Counted from the stretch's first letter, positions 26,662-36,019 are shown. The stretch: 51,747 bases of DNA from Bacteroidota bacterium (GCA_009773515.1 WSXX01000030.1:1-51747), one strand, 5' to 3'. Program-made: numbers and translations. The notes: generated from the letters alone by a model not told the origin.

Positions 26662-28089
26662 TTATTGCTTCATGTACTTACTTTTAAACCCAAGTTTTTG
26701 CAAACCTTTCTGTATGTCGGGAATCTGCATGAATAGTTCCCAGATCAAACCGGTACGATAGTTTTCAATCATAATGATTATAGGGCCCTGATCTATGGCC
26801 AGGTGACTTTTTGCATACCAGTTATGCGTATCGCTGAAGCCATCAGTAAACCCGTAATCACTCCATATCTTGTCGCCTTTTTTGTAGTAGAAGTGCCTGA
26901 GAGCCTGCATAGAATACTCCGGAGTAAATGGCATGGAGGAAAGGGCGGCTGTGGGTTGTATAACACCAAGGTCAACTTCAGGGCAATGAGCTACATAGCC
27001 TTTATATGAATCGCCGGCTGTCAGCCCCCAGCAATCTTCACTATATCCGGCATAATTTTTCGGATTGTCAATACAGTAAGCTCTGTTTATGAGGGTGTGG
27101 TTACGGGATTGCATAAAATAATCAATCCCGAGTGAATCAGAGAGTCCATTGGGGTCAATTCCTGTAAAGGTATATTGTACAAAGAAAAGGGGACCACCCA
27201 TATCATAATTACCGAGAGGCAAAGGAATTCCGTAATACGACTTTCCATTTAAAAAGCCGCTGCTTCCAGCCCAGGTTACGTCGTAAACCGATTTCGGAAT
27301 TGAATGATATGGGCTGGCAGCCGCCATAATGTAAGTTATCAGACATTCATTCCATCCCCATATGGGAAAATTCATGTCAAAGCCGTTGTTCGGGCTCCAG
27401 TGCCAGTACAATTTGTTTTCGCCGTTGGTATGCCATTTCCAGTTGGCAACATTCCACATCTGGGTAACCCTTTTTCGCAGGTACTTTTCTTCCGGAGATT
27501 CATTTCCGAAATACTCACGGGCACAGAGGAAGCCCATGAGCAGGTATGATGTTTCAACCAGATCTGCTCCATCGTCGAGGCGGTCAAATTTGATGGTTTT
27601 GCCTGTTCTTCCATTCATAAAATGCGGATAGATTCCATGATAACAATCGGCATTGATCAGGAAATCGGCAATTTTTATCAGCCTTCTCACGGCGGTGTCG
27701 CGTCCAATCCACCCTCTTTCCACAGCTACAATGGTACTCATTATGCCAAAACCGGTGCCCCCGATTGCGCCTGCATCAGGTCCGAATTCGGTTTTACTCA
27801 GGTTGGGCTCATCCCATGCTTCATTAATATAGTCCCAATAGTGCTCTGCTTTAACTGTATTGCTTCTTTCCAGAGCGAGCCCGCTCACAGGATGTGCACC
27901 GTGCCAGAAGAACCTGAATGTTTGTCGCTGAATAATCTCTAGTAGCTCTGTGTCAGACAAATCCGGTATTATGCCAACCGGGGCGATAGAGTCGGGATAA
28001 TGCGGGTTGGTGTTTTGCTGTGCTCCGGCTACTGTATAACCTGCAAGTAATAATACGGTAATCAAACCAAGGAAAAGTTTGTGGTTCAT
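26662..28089 (-). CDS. glucoamylase-like (PF10091) enzyme, candidate GH144 endo-beta-1,2-glucanase, copy 2
   Basis: 475 residues with a signal peptide (about 1-23, AGAQQ). The rest is a single (alpha/alpha)6-barrel glucoamylase-like domain: LLEIIQRQTFRFFWHGAHPVSGLALERSN, GGTGFGIMSTIVAVERGW, HFMNGRTGK, DDGADLVETSYLLMG, YWHWSPNNGF. From memory of the family, bacterial proteins of this type with the HPVSGLARERSN signature include the GH144 endo-beta-1,2-glucanases of Chitinophaga and Bacteroides, so GH144 is preferred over a starch glucoamylase. It follows a paralogue of about 460 residues with a 26-base gap. It carries an insertion after residue 80 (KAEHYWDYINEAWDEPN...) that the paralogue lacks. 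It likely acts in the periplasm. Confidence 0.85.
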   Translation of the reverse strand: MNHKLFLGLITVLLLAGYTVAGAQQNTNPHYPDSIAPVGIIPDLSDTELLEIIQRQTFRFFWHGAHPVSGLALERSNTVKAEHYWDYINEAWDEPNLSKTEFGPDAGAIGGTGFGIMSTIVAVERGWIGRDTAVRRLIKIADFLINADCYHGIYPHFMNGRTGKTIKFDRLDDGADLVETSYLLMGFLCAREYFGNESPEEKYLRKRVTQMWNVANWKWHTNGENKLYWHWSPNNGFDMNFPIWGWNECLITYIMAAASPYHSIPKSVYDVTWAGSSGFLNGKSYYGIPLPLGNYDMGGPLFFVQYTFTGIDPNGLSDSLGIDYFMQSRNHTLINRAYCIDNPKNYAGYSEDCWGLTAGDSYKGYVAHCPEVDLGVIQPTAALSSMPFTPEYSMQALRHFYYKKGDKIWSDYGFTDGFSDTHNWYAKSHLAIDQGPIIIMIENYRTGLIWELFMQIPDIQKGLQKLGFKSKYMKQ

Positions 28090-28115
28090 GGCTTTCAGGT
28101 GTAAAATAAATACTG

Positions 28116-29501
28116 TTATTTTTCAAGATAAGGTGAATTGAAATCAAGTTTCCGAAGTCCGCGCTGTACTTCCGGGCAACTCATAAAAAGATCCCACAGT
28201 AATCCTGAGCGGTGGTTTTCGATCATCACAATAATCGGCCCCTGATCAATAGCCAGATGAGATTTTGCGTACCAGTTTTTGCTCTCATTGAAAGCATCAA
28301 CAAAGCCGTATTCACTCCATATTTTATCACCCAGATTATAATAGAAGTGCCTGAGCGCCTGCATGGAATATTCAGGTGTATATGGAAATGAAGAAAGTGC
28401 TGCAGTTGGGGTTATTACACCATGATCATTATCAGGCGAATGTGCGTTGTAGCCTTCATGGTTATCGCTTGCTGTGAGACCCCAGCAGTTTTCGCCATAA
28501 CCTTTAAAATTTCTTGGATTGTCGATGCAATACGCCCGGTTAATGAGCGTGTGGTTTTGATTTTGTTCCCAATAATCGGCATATCTGTCTTTTAAACCCT
28601 TAGGACTAAGCCCAAGGAAGGAGTAATGCGAAAAGAAAAGAGGTCCGCCATAATCGAAGCCCAGCGGCAATTTGATTCCATAAAACTGCTTTCCATTTTT
28701 AAAGAAGTTGCTCTGCGCCCATCCGTTGTGATAAACCGCAGGACTTACAGGGTATCTTTCACCGCTTGCGGCAAGCACATACATAATCAGGCATTCGTTA
28801 AATCCCCTGACGGCAAAATTCATAGCCCAACCATTGTTCGGACTCCAATGCCAGTAAAGAACTTCCTGTCCATCGCGTGTAAACCAATTCCATTCAATAT
28901 CGTTCCACAACCAGTTTATCCGGCTGCGCAATTCATTTTCTACGGGATTATCTTGCTTAAAATACTGGCGGGCAGTAAGTAAACCCTGAAAAAGAAATGA
29001 ACTTTCAACAAGGTCTGCTCCATCATCTTTCCGGCTGAAAGGGATGGTTTTGCCTGTTGAGCCATGCATCCAATGAGGAAAAACACCATGATAAGAGTCA
29101 GCTTTTGCAAGAAACCTGACTATTTTCAGTAAATGTCGCGCTGCACTGTCACGGGTTATCCAGCCACGTTCCACAGCTACTACTGTTGACATAATACCAA
29201 ATCCGGTTCCGCCGGAAGTAACCACTTCATCGCCATAGCCAAATGCCTGGTTACTGCGCTCACGGGCAAGGCCACTTACCGGATGTGCAAAATTCCAGAA
29301 GTAGCGGAAAGTCTGGCGTTGAACCTCATCAAGCAATTCGTCATCACTTAATCCCTGAATAATTCCTCTTGCCTCTATGTGGTTGAGATCCCTGACTGCT
29401 GATTTTGTTTTCTGGGCGAAAACCGGATTGCTGACAGCAAGAATCAGTAAAATCAGAATGGAGTTGATTCGGGACCTGAAGGTAAATGGTTTAATCATCA
29501 T
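28116..29501 (-). CDS. glucoamylase-like (PF10091) enzyme, candidate GH144 endo-beta-1,2-glucanase, copy 1
   Basis: 461 residues and the first gene of the five-gene operon. Signal peptide 1-30 (ILILLILAVSNPVFAQ); the start could be M1 or M2. Same domain as the next gene: LLDEVQRQTFRYFWNFAHPVSGLARERSN, GGTGFGIMSTVVAVERGW, HWMHGSTGK, DDGADLVESSFLFQG, YWHWSPNNGW, and a conserved C-terminal half (SMQALRHFYYNLGDKIWSEYGFVDAF, YAKSHLAIDQGPIIVMIENH). Two such enzymes in tandem suggest complementary modes, for example endo- versus oligosaccharide-releasing. The 265 bases upstream hold no gene and must contain the operon promoter, though no clear -7/-33 pair stood out. Neither a SusC/SusD pair nor a regulator gene is adjacent. 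Confidence 0.87.
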   Translation of the reverse strand: MMIKPFTFRSRINSILILLILAVSNPVFAQKTKSAVRDLNHIEARGIIQGLSDDELLDEVQRQTFRYFWNFAHPVSGLARERSNQAFGYGDEVVTSGGTGFGIMSTVVAVERGWITRDSAARHLLKIVRFLAKADSYHGVFPHWMHGSTGKTIPFSRKDDGADLVESSFLFQGLLTARQYFKQDNPVENELRSRINWLWNDIEWNWFTRDGQEVLYWHWSPNNGWAMNFAVRGFNECLIMYVLAASGERYPVSPAVYHNGWAQSNFFKNGKQFYGIKLPLGFDYGGPLFFSHYSFLGLSPKGLKDRYADYWEQNQNHTLINRAYCIDNPRNFKGYGENCWGLTASDNHEGYNAHSPDNDHGVITPTAALSSFPYTPEYSMQALRHFYYNLGDKIWSEYGFVDAFNESKNWYAKSHLAIDQGPIIVMIENHRSGLLWDLFMSCPEVQRGLRKLDFNSPYLEK

Positions 29502-29766
29502 CAGCTAATTTGTTGCAGCCTTTAGAAAGCTATGTTTATTGATGGTGTAAAATTAACACTAACTTCTGAATTAACAGATGTTGTGGATAAAAATAGTAAA
29601 ATTCCTGATATAGAGGTTAAAGAAGTTATTTGGAATCAGGATTTTCGCACGCCAAATTAGTTTTTTACCATTACTTCGATAAGCTGAATACTCCTTGTTG
29701 ATTTATCAGATCATGAATGGTCGTCATGCCTTATAAAAATTAATAATTTGGTGTACCTGCGAAATT

Positions 29767-32307
29767 CTACCTTTCACCATAAAACCTGATTAAAAACGGA
29801 TACTCTTCATTCTCTGGATTTACGAGCGTGGCTTCTCTGAGTTTGTTCAGCAATTCTCTGCGGTTCCCTTGCAGATCACCGGCTATTCCTTTGGTAAACA
29901 GTTTGTTGCCTGCCACGAAGCGTTGCATCATATCCTGATCAGGTATGTTATTGAAAATTCCTGAAGTATTGCAGCGGTTCTCATCCAGATAGTTGAGATT
30001 CAGTACCATATTCCCATTTTCAAACGAGGAGAGTCTGAAAAACTCAGTAAGAGGGCGGTTGTCGGTATTGATGCGGATATGTTCGGGGAATTTAGCAATA
30101 CCGGCACTATCAAGCACCAGACACGCCGCCAGATGATACGGGTTATTATAAAAATACGGGTCCTTGACCGATTGAGCAATCTTTTCAGACCATTGCCCGA
30201 AGTCAATTTTTAATGGGCCATTGGCACCCAGCAGCACAGCATGACTTTGTCCGAGCCAAACAGTTGCAGAAGGAAATACACTGTGAAATGTTTTTATAAT
30301 TCCCAGGAAATCATCAGGCAGCAGTTTATGCAGCGGCAGATATTGCGAAACCATGCCGCCAGGGTTCAGTTTTTCACGGCAAAGTTCAAAATATTCTTTC
30401 GTGTAAAGACTGCCCGAACCCAGAATCGGGTGGGTGGGATCGCTGGAAATAAGGTCGTATTTTTTTGCGGTTGATTGCAGATAATGCCTGCCATCGCCGG
30501 GAATGACATTTAAGCGCGGGTCGTTTTGAATATTGTTGTTCAGACCGCTGTAATAATGCGCGGCATCTTTAAGTCCTGCCACAAGTTCGATGCAATCAAT
30601 GTTTTCTACTTCGGAGTGCGACGCAATGGCCGAAGTTGTAACACCAATTCCAAAGCCAACAACCAGCACATTTTTGCATTGCAGACCGGAATAGAAGGGG
30701 AGGTGTCCCACCATTTTTACCACTTTTATGGCATCGTAACTCGAACCAATCACCGCACTATTGTTCACATAAGTGGATAATGCAGCTCCCTTTCCTCCCG
30801 GTTCACGACCCACCACCCAGGTACCTTCCACGGTTTCGCGGTATTCAATAATTTCCCGGTCGAAACGGGTAAAAGAGGGGGGCAATATTTTGGCTTCCGG
30901 ACTTAAAATAACAACAAGGATCATCAATGAAGCGCCAACGCCAGTAAACATCTTAACTGCTCCCGCATGTTTTTGAGTTTCAGATCTTAAAGCCAGCAGA
31001 AAAACTGCTGTAAGCACAGGAACAATAAAAAACACCACCGATAAGCCGGCTCCCCTTAGCGGGATAAGCAGAAATGCGTTAAGCAGTGGACCAATAATGC
31101 TGCCTGCGGTATTGAACATCAAAACACGTCCGATGCTGCTGCTGATATCTCGGTAACCGGCTGCGTAAAGGCTGCAGGCCAGCGGAAAAGCATATCCCGA
31201 AAGGAAAGTAACCGGAATTATTACGAGTAGGGCTGAGATCGCAGGAATAACGATAATCCTTAAAAAATAGGCATCCTGATCTCCTGCCAGCGGAAACATA
31301 ATCAGTTCAGGAAGTTTCATCAGTATTCCGAAACCCAGCATTATTGCAGCAGCAGTGAGCAGCAATAACTTAATCATTGTGCTGATGTTTACCTGCTTTT
31401 CGCTTTTTGTCGCAAAATAGCGGCTTCCTGCAAAAAGTCCCAGAATTACCATGGATGAGATCAACGAAAATGTGTAACTGGTGTTGGTCATATAGATTCT
31501 GAAAATCCTGAACCATGCCACCTGAAGCCCGATTACCGTAAATCCGAAAATGAAAGTGCCAAGCAATGCAGCGTAACGTTTGTTTTTCAGTTCGCTAATC
31601 TTGATTTTTATCGCAGATGCTTTTGCTGCTCCGGGTTTTTTATCTTCATGAATTGTATGAGTAATTGCTTCAATTTCAGGTTGAAAGAAATAGTATAAGA
31701 TTGGTAAGGCAGAAAAGATATTGATGGCAGCAGCGATGAAAATTGTGTTTTGCTGACCGAATGTCCTGATGAGAATGAACCCTGCAGCCAGTCCGCCAAA
31801 AGTGCTGCCGATGGTTTCCCAGGCGTAAACATTTCCCATAAGGCCGGGAAGATTAGAGTCATTGCGGATCAGCAATCCTGAAGCAACCGGCAGAATTCCG
31901 CCCATAAAAAATGCAGGAATAAAGAGCAGAATCAGCGAGGCGGATAAAACCAGAATTTCTGAAAACGCGATTGAAATTCCGGTTTTAGCGGTAAGAATAT
32001 AAAGCGCCGGCAAACCTGTATCAAGAATAAAAAAGCTGCCAAAGCCAAGAATGCCTGCCGAAATCAGCAGGCCAGAAAGCAGTGTCAGCGGCTTTATCCG
32101 GCTACCCGAAGTTTTGCCCCAGAACCAGGCGCCAAGTCCGAAGCCAGCCATAAAAGCGACCAAAACTATGGTAGATGCAGAAACGGTTGCTCCAAGAACC
32201 AACGAAAGCATCCTGAACCAACTGACTTCATAGATCAGCATGCTGAAGCCAGCCAGAAAAACAAGAATTAAAATGTAAACCGGAGTTATGGCGCGTTTCT
32301 TCATCAA
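29767..32307 (-). CDS. membrane protein fused to a spermidine synthase-like domain
   Basis: 846 residues. The N-terminal part (1-490) has about 13-14 hydrophobic helices of the MFS-like type seen in fused spermidine synthase proteins (LAGFSMLIYEVSWFRMLSLVLG at the start). The C-terminal part (about 520-780) is a Rossmann aminopropyltransferase/methyltransferase fold: VLVVGFGIGVTTSAIA, a following acidic strand end (NIDCIELV), GDGRHYL and DLISSDPTHP. The SpeE GGGxG loop is GFGIG and the DxTDP motif is SDPTHP, so classical spermidine synthesis is doubtful. A short C-terminal helical tail follows. The substrate is unknown. It lies 265 bases upstream of the glycoside hydrolase operon on the same strand and is probably separate from it. 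Confidence 0.88.
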   Translation of the reverse strand: MMKKRAITPVYILILVFLAGFSMLIYEVSWFRMLSLVLGATVSASTIVLVAFMAGFGLGAWFWGKTSGSRIKPLTLLSGLLISAGILGFGSFFILDTGLPALYILTAKTGISIAFSEILVLSASLILLFIPAFFMGGILPVASGLLIRNDSNLPGLMGNVYAWETIGSTFGGLAAGFILIRTFGQQNTIFIAAAINIFSALPILYYFFQPEIEAITHTIHEDKKPGAAKASAIKIKISELKNKRYAALLGTFIFGFTVIGLQVAWFRIFRIYMTNTSYTFSLISSMVILGLFAGSRYFATKSEKQVNISTMIKLLLLTAAAIMLGFGILMKLPELIMFPLAGDQDAYFLRIIVIPAISALLVIIPVTFLSGYAFPLACSLYAAGYRDISSSIGRVLMFNTAGSIIGPLLNAFLLIPLRGAGLSVVFFIVPVLTAVFLLALRSETQKHAGAVKMFTGVGASLMILVVILSPEAKILPPSFTRFDREIIEYRETVEGTWVVGREPGGKGAALSTYVNNSAVIGSSYDAIKVVKMVGHLPFYSGLQCKNVLVVGFGIGVTTSAIASHSEVENIDCIELVAGLKDAAHYYSGLNNNIQNDPRLNVIPGDGRHYLQSTAKKYDLISSDPTHPILGSGSLYTKEYFELCREKLNPGGMVSQYLPLHKLLPDDFLGIIKTFHSVFPSATVWLGQSHAVLLGANGPLKIDFGQWSEKIAQSVKDPYFYNNPYHLAACLVLDSAGIAKFPEHIRINTDNRPLTEFFRLSSFENGNMVLNLNYLDENRCNTSGIFNNIPDQDMMQRFVAGNKLFTKGIAGDLQGNRRELLNKLREATLVNPENEEYPFLIRFYGER

Positions 32308-32369
32308 TGGGGTAGTGGTTATTCGGCAAAAATAGGAAGTAATATTAAATGAATAACCTTTAATTCCGC

Positions 32370-32397
32370 AAGTCAGGGCTTGACTTGGTATTAACTT
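32370..32397. repeat. half copy of the 71-bp element
   Basis: AAGTCAGGGCTTGACTTGGT followed by ATTAACTT matches the first 28 bases of the 71-bp element at 4156, with two to three changes; the rest is missing. It ends four bases before the stop codon of the chromate transporter gene. Confidence 0.7.
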
Positions 32398-32401
32398 AAT
32401 T

Positions 32402-33535
32402 TTATTGAATCATCAGCAGCAGGTAACCAGCCACAGAACCTCCGATAACCAATAATACCGCACTGGTTTTTTTGAAAGCGAAAGTCAATGTCATAGCAGC
32501 GAAGGCGATTAATATGGCACGCCAGTCTGTGAGGGTATCGCGCGACATAACATAGAGTACCGAAGCCATAACTGCAATTGATGCCACATTTACCGAATCG
32601 AGAAACCAGCCCATAATTTTTGATCGACGCATTTTTGGAATCCATGGATTCAACACCAGAACAAAAGCAAATGATGGCAGAAAAACTCCGATTGTAGCCA
32701 GAATTGCACCTTTGGTTCCCGCAAGGATATAGCCGATAAACGTAACTGTTGACAGAATCGGCCCGGGCGTAAACTGCCCGACCGCGACAGCATCCATCAA
32801 TTGCTGACGCGTAAGCCAGCCACGGGTTACCAGCTCCGCATCGAGGTAGGCAAAAAGTACATATCCGCTGCCATAAAGAACTGCACCGATTTTAAGGAAA
32901 ATCCAGAACAATCCCCATGCAGTGATGCCTGATGCTACAGCAGATAGCGCTGGCATGGCAATCACAGGAATCAGTGAATTGATTTTCCCGAAGGTTTTGT
33001 TTTTCAGTGCAAAATAAATGGTTCCGGCTATACCGGCTGAGAGCAAAGCAGCAATCTCATTTGCTCCGGCAATTCCGGCGATCAGTACAAGTGCGCCCAA
33101 AACAGCAGTTTCATAACCTTTTACTGCTTTTTTTCCAAGACTGAGAATTGCTGATGTAATTATCGCAAGAACAGCAGGTTTTATACCATAAATAAACGGT
33201 TCAACTTCAGGTAATTGACCATAATTAACATACAGCCATGCGAAAATTCCGGTTATAAAGATGGCCGGCAAAATAAAACTCAACCCAGCCACGATCAAAC
33301 CCCAAAAACCTGCTCTTTCATGACCGCAATGCATGGTCATTTCGGTAGAGTTCGGGCCGGGAATCAGGTTTGTGGCGCCAAGTAAATCGAGAAAATGCTG
33401 ACGATCCATCCAGTTGCGCTTATTCACAACCTCTTCTTCCATCATGGCAGTATGCGCGGCCGGGCCTCCAAATGAAAAGAATCCCAATTTAAGGAAAACC
33501 AGCGCTATTTCTTTGAGAGATGAGGATTTCGGCAT
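32402..33535 (-). CDS. chrA: chromate transporter ChrA, two-domain type
   Basis: 377 residues, the length of the bidomain ChrA family, with about 10-12 transmembrane helices. Each half opens with a CHR signature: FLKLGFFSFGGPAAHTAMMEEE and NLIPGPNSTEM in the first, FLKIGAVLYGSGYVLFAYLDAE and GQFTPGPILSTV in the second. ChrA exports chromate across the inner membrane, coupled to the proton gradient. Many family members in non-resistant bacteria have unproven substrates. It is followed by half of a 71-bp repeat and lies 46 bases after the flavodoxin gene on the same strand, so they may share a transcript. No chrB-like regulator is present. Confidence 0.9.
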   Translation of the reverse strand: MPKSSSLKEIALVFLKLGFFSFGGPAAHTAMMEEEVVNKRNWMDRQHFLDLLGATNLIPGPNSTEMTMHCGHERAGFWGLIVAGLSFILPAIFITGIFAWLYVNYGQLPEVEPFIYGIKPAVLAIITSAILSLGKKAVKGYETAVLGALVLIAGIAGANEIAALLSAGIAGTIYFALKNKTFGKINSLIPVIAMPALSAVASGITAWGLFWIFLKIGAVLYGSGYVLFAYLDAELVTRGWLTRQQLMDAVAVGQFTPGPILSTVTFIGYILAGTKGAILATIGVFLPSFAFVLVLNPWIPKMRRSKIMGWFLDSVNVASIAVMASVLYVMSRDTLTDWRAILIAFAAMTLTFAFKKTSAVLLVIGGSVAGYLLLMIQ

Positions 33536-33581
33536 TAGAGGATAAGGTTTTGGTTTACACTTTGACTCTCCTCTGAAAGGC

Positions 33582-34073
33582 TTAATGAATTTGGGTTTGC
33601 CTGATTATCAGATTTTCAGCCCATTCTTTAGCCCTTTTCAGTTCGCCTTCCGAAATCGGACCTTTGGTGTCATCAACAAAAAAGCCTTCAGCCGGAACAA
33701 TCAGATTTCCCTTTTTTGATTTGAGTTTTTTAGCCAAAGGTTCTGCTGCATATCCGAAAAGCCAGACCATAAAACTGAGAAAACGGTTGTTTTGTTTCAT
33801 TAAATCAATGCGGGTATCAAAGGCTGCAACATTTTTTCCTTTCAGGCTTCCGGAAGGAAGTTTACTGATGAAAGCAGCGATCTGAGGCAAAGGACTGAAT
33901 TTTTGGGTGGGGGAGCCCGCAATAATCAAATCATAATTTTGCAGGTCAGCGGGTTGAATTTTGTCAGGATGTAATGCAATGGTTTCGCATGATTGATTCA
34001 AAACATCCCGGATTGCAAAGGCAATCAGTTCGGTATTGCCAAATGCTGATTCATAAATAATGAGGGCTTTCAT
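33582..34073 (-). CDS. flavodoxin
   Basis: 163 residues, short-chain flavodoxin size, cytoplasmic. The FMN phosphate loop lies at the N-terminus (IIYESAFGNTELIA, residues 5-18), with SAFGNT in place of the usual TxTGxT. AGSPTQKFSPLP (about 53-64) and the later DTRI segment would flank the isoalloxazine ring. It carries single electrons between redox enzymes, or may be a flavodoxin-domain oxidoreductase subunit; the partner is unknown. It is the likely first gene of a two-gene unit with chrA, which hints at a link between reduction and oxyanion handling, though only adjacency supports that. Confidence 0.82.
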   Translation of the reverse strand: MKALIIYESAFGNTELIAFAIRDVLNQSCETIALHPDKIQPADLQNYDLIIAGSPTQKFSPLPQIAAFISKLPSGSLKGKNVAAFDTRIDLMKQNNRFLSFMVWLFGYAAEPLAKKLKSKKGNLIVPAEGFFVDDTKGPISEGELKRAKEWAENLIIRQTQIH

Positions 34074-34284
34074 CTTGATTTAATGGGATTTGCTTCTTTA
34101 GTAGAAGAATTTATTGATTAATAAATTGAGTTATCTATGAGATACTGCTGTCATCCGGGTTGCTAATATATGCATTTTATCATCATCACGTCATCGTCCC
34201 GACCTTGATAAAAATTTATGCTTTTATCCAAAATGAGGTCTGAATTGATAAATATTATTGAGCCTTTCAGAAGAAAATTTCAAT

Positions 34285-34322
34285 AAAAAAGAGGCTTACT
34301 TCCGGAAAGCAGCCTCTTTTTT
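34285..34322. terminator. perfect Rho-independent terminator
   Basis: AAAAAAGAGGCT (34285-34296) and AGCCTCTTTTTT (34311-34322) pair perfectly over 12 bp with a 14-base loop. It lies 37 bases after the stop of the lipoprotein gene and can work in both directions. Confidence 0.88.
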
Positions 34323-34358
34323 ATGTCTGAAAAACAGATCAAAAGAATCTTAACCCAT

Positions 34359-35171
34359 TTATTGGCAAGAAGTATCCATTAAGTTATTATCCCAGCATTT
34401 CCATAGATTATCTCCGAAATGTTGCTGGTCTTTTACGCGCCCTATACGGGTTTGAGCATTCCATTCAATATCGGTCAGGTTGCTGACTCCATGTTTATAA
34501 ATTTCATAGAATCGGTCGTAGTCACCGGTTGTAATTCCGTAGAAAATATAGCTTCCATTGTCTGCATTTCCGGGAACAATGTTGGTGTATCTGATGTCAG
34601 CCAGATTGCTGGTGTATTTATTCCAGGTGATTTTCAGCATTGCAGTTGATGCAAGTGGGTTGTCCATTAAAATCCAATATCCGCCACTTTGATCTATCGC
34701 TGATTTTCCATGAAACCAAAGAAAATCGGAATAAACATTGTCACGGGTAATTCTCATTTCCCATTTAATGCTGTCTCCCAGAATTTTGCCGGTAAGTTCT
34801 GCTTCATAAACTGAATTGTTGGAAGTAAGATTGTACGACCATGTCCAGTTGTTTTCATCGGGATGAAAAACTCCTTCGTGGTTGAATGATTCCCTGAATG
34901 CAGCAACTGGCACTGCCAGTCCTGCTGTAAGAACAGCATTCCACGATACCACATTCACATAGGAGAAACCCCAATTGTGGTAGCTGCCGATTTCACGGTT
35001 TGCATTGGTATCAGCAGGATTTGTAAACCCATTAAAGTCCATTATAAATGAAGACTCAGGTGGGATAGCAGGCGCAACTTTTTCACTGTCCTTTTTGCAT
35101 CCCGTAAGCGATACAAGCAAAAGAAAAGAGAAAAGCAGGGCACTTAGTGATGCGATTTTATATCGGCTCAT
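34359..35171 (-). CDS. hypothetical lipoprotein
   Basis: 270 residues. A lipoprotein signal with lipobox LTGC (C25) is followed by a KKDSEK spacer. The mature part is rich in aromatic residues and beta-strands (FIMDFNGF, WTWSYNLTSNNSVYEAELTGKI, WFHGKSAIDQSGGYW). I do not recognise a family. The shape fits a beta-sandwich surface lipoprotein, perhaps carbohydrate-binding. It is transcribed alone and ends in a perfect terminator. The 233 bases upstream, to the next lipoprotein gene, show no feature I can name. Confidence 0.75.
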   Translation of the reverse strand: MSRYKIASLSALLFSFLLLVSLTGCKKDSEKVAPAIPPESSFIMDFNGFTNPADTNANREIGSYHNWGFSYVNVVSWNAVLTAGLAVPVAAFRESFNHEGVFHPDENNWTWSYNLTSNNSVYEAELTGKILGDSIKWEMRITRDNVYSDFLWFHGKSAIDQSGGYWILMDNPLASTAMLKITWNKYTSNLADIRYTNIVPGNADNGSYIFYGITTGDYDRFYEIYKHGVSNLTDIEWNAQTRIGRVKDQQHFGDNLWKCWDNNLMDTSCQ

Positions 35172-35404
35172 GTTTTAGATTTAAGAGGTTGGTTGAGTTT
35201 TTTAATTGTACATTACATAAACCCAATATTATCATTCCTGAAACTGAAGTTAAGAATGAAATCTGGTTTTTGTAAACTAATAACGATTCGACTTCTTTAA
35301 TAGTATACAATATCAATATTTGCTGATAATTAGTCAGTTGGATAGGGTAGGAGAAATCAAATGTATATTCCCGGATCTTTCAGGAGAATGAAAAACTATG
35401 CTGT

Positions 35405-35968
35405 TTATTTACTGCTCTTCCACTTCCTGAATTCTTCAACCAGGCTGAGTGAAGTTTCGTCAGGAGTACTTACAGAGGTTTTGACTGTCAGGCTTTTTGA
35501 GCCGGCAGGCCAGAAAACCACAGGCATATAATCATTGCCGTATGAGCCGTTTGAACTGATGTAAGTTTCTGAATCAAAAGCTGCACTTATGCTCATCATA
35601 AGCGGGCTGTTTTTGTCATACTGATATAGTCGGGCAGCTGAAAGCGAGGGAAAATCCATGGTTGCTTCTCCGCAAAGCTGTCCGTTGGCTTCGTAAAGCC
35701 TTGTTTTGATGTTGGTTGCTCCCGGGAAATCTTCAGCAATCTGATTGCCGTTGATGTACCTTTCCAGAATTTCTGCAAAATCTTCAGCTGTCACATCTTT
35801 TTCCTCATCCATCACCGAAAGTATGTTGATGTATTTTATTGACAGTCTTCCGGAATTTTCACCAGTGAATGTAAAGGTGTATTCTTTGGTTTCAACTGTA
35901 AGGCATGAACTGAAAATCAGTGTGATAAATGCCAGGGCAATAAATTTCAGGGTTGATGCGGTTTTCAT
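35405..35968 (-). CDS. hypothetical lipoprotein
   Basis: The chosen start (35968) gives 187 residues and opens straight into a lipoprotein signal with lipobox FSSC (C22). The frame stays open to an ATG at 36040, but that start would put 24 residues in front of the signal peptide and lie upstream of the promoter box. The mature part has a short beta-rich N-terminus (KEYTFTFTGENSGRLSIKYINIL), an acidic helix (DEEKDVTAEDFAEILERYI) and a second beta part. No family was recognised. A TATCTTTG -7 box lies 24 bases upstream on the minus strand, facing away from the thiamine-binding-like gene. Confidence 0.78.
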   Translation of the reverse strand: MKTASTLKFIALAFITLIFSSCLTVETKEYTFTFTGENSGRLSIKYINILSVMDEEKDVTAEDFAEILERYINGNQIAEDFPGATNIKTRLYEANGQLCGEATMDFPSLSAARLYQYDKNSPLMMSISAAFDSETYISSNGSYGNDYMPVVFWPAGSKSLTVKTSVSTPDETSLSLVEEFRKWKSSK

Positions 35969-35992
35969 AATGCTGATATGTTTGTTCGACTT

Positions 35993-36000
35993 CAAAGATA
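35993..36000 (-). promoter_or_regulatory. -7 box for the lipoprotein gene
   Basis: TATCTTTG on the minus strand matches TAnnTTTG, with a leader of about 20 bases. Only 19 bases separate it from the opposite-facing box at 36020-36027, so the two promoters of this 93-base gap overlap. This is the point where the strand of the genes switches. Confidence 0.5.
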
Positions 36001-36019
36001 ATTCAATTCTGAATACCTG

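Noticed and set aside
20085-29501. Starch-utilisation locus (glucoamylase plus alpha-glucosidase)
   Set aside because: The glucoamylase-like proteins carry the GH144-type HPVSGLARERSN signature, and a beta-glucosidase is in the operon. Starch is possible but less likely, and no SusC/SusD/GH13 is seen.
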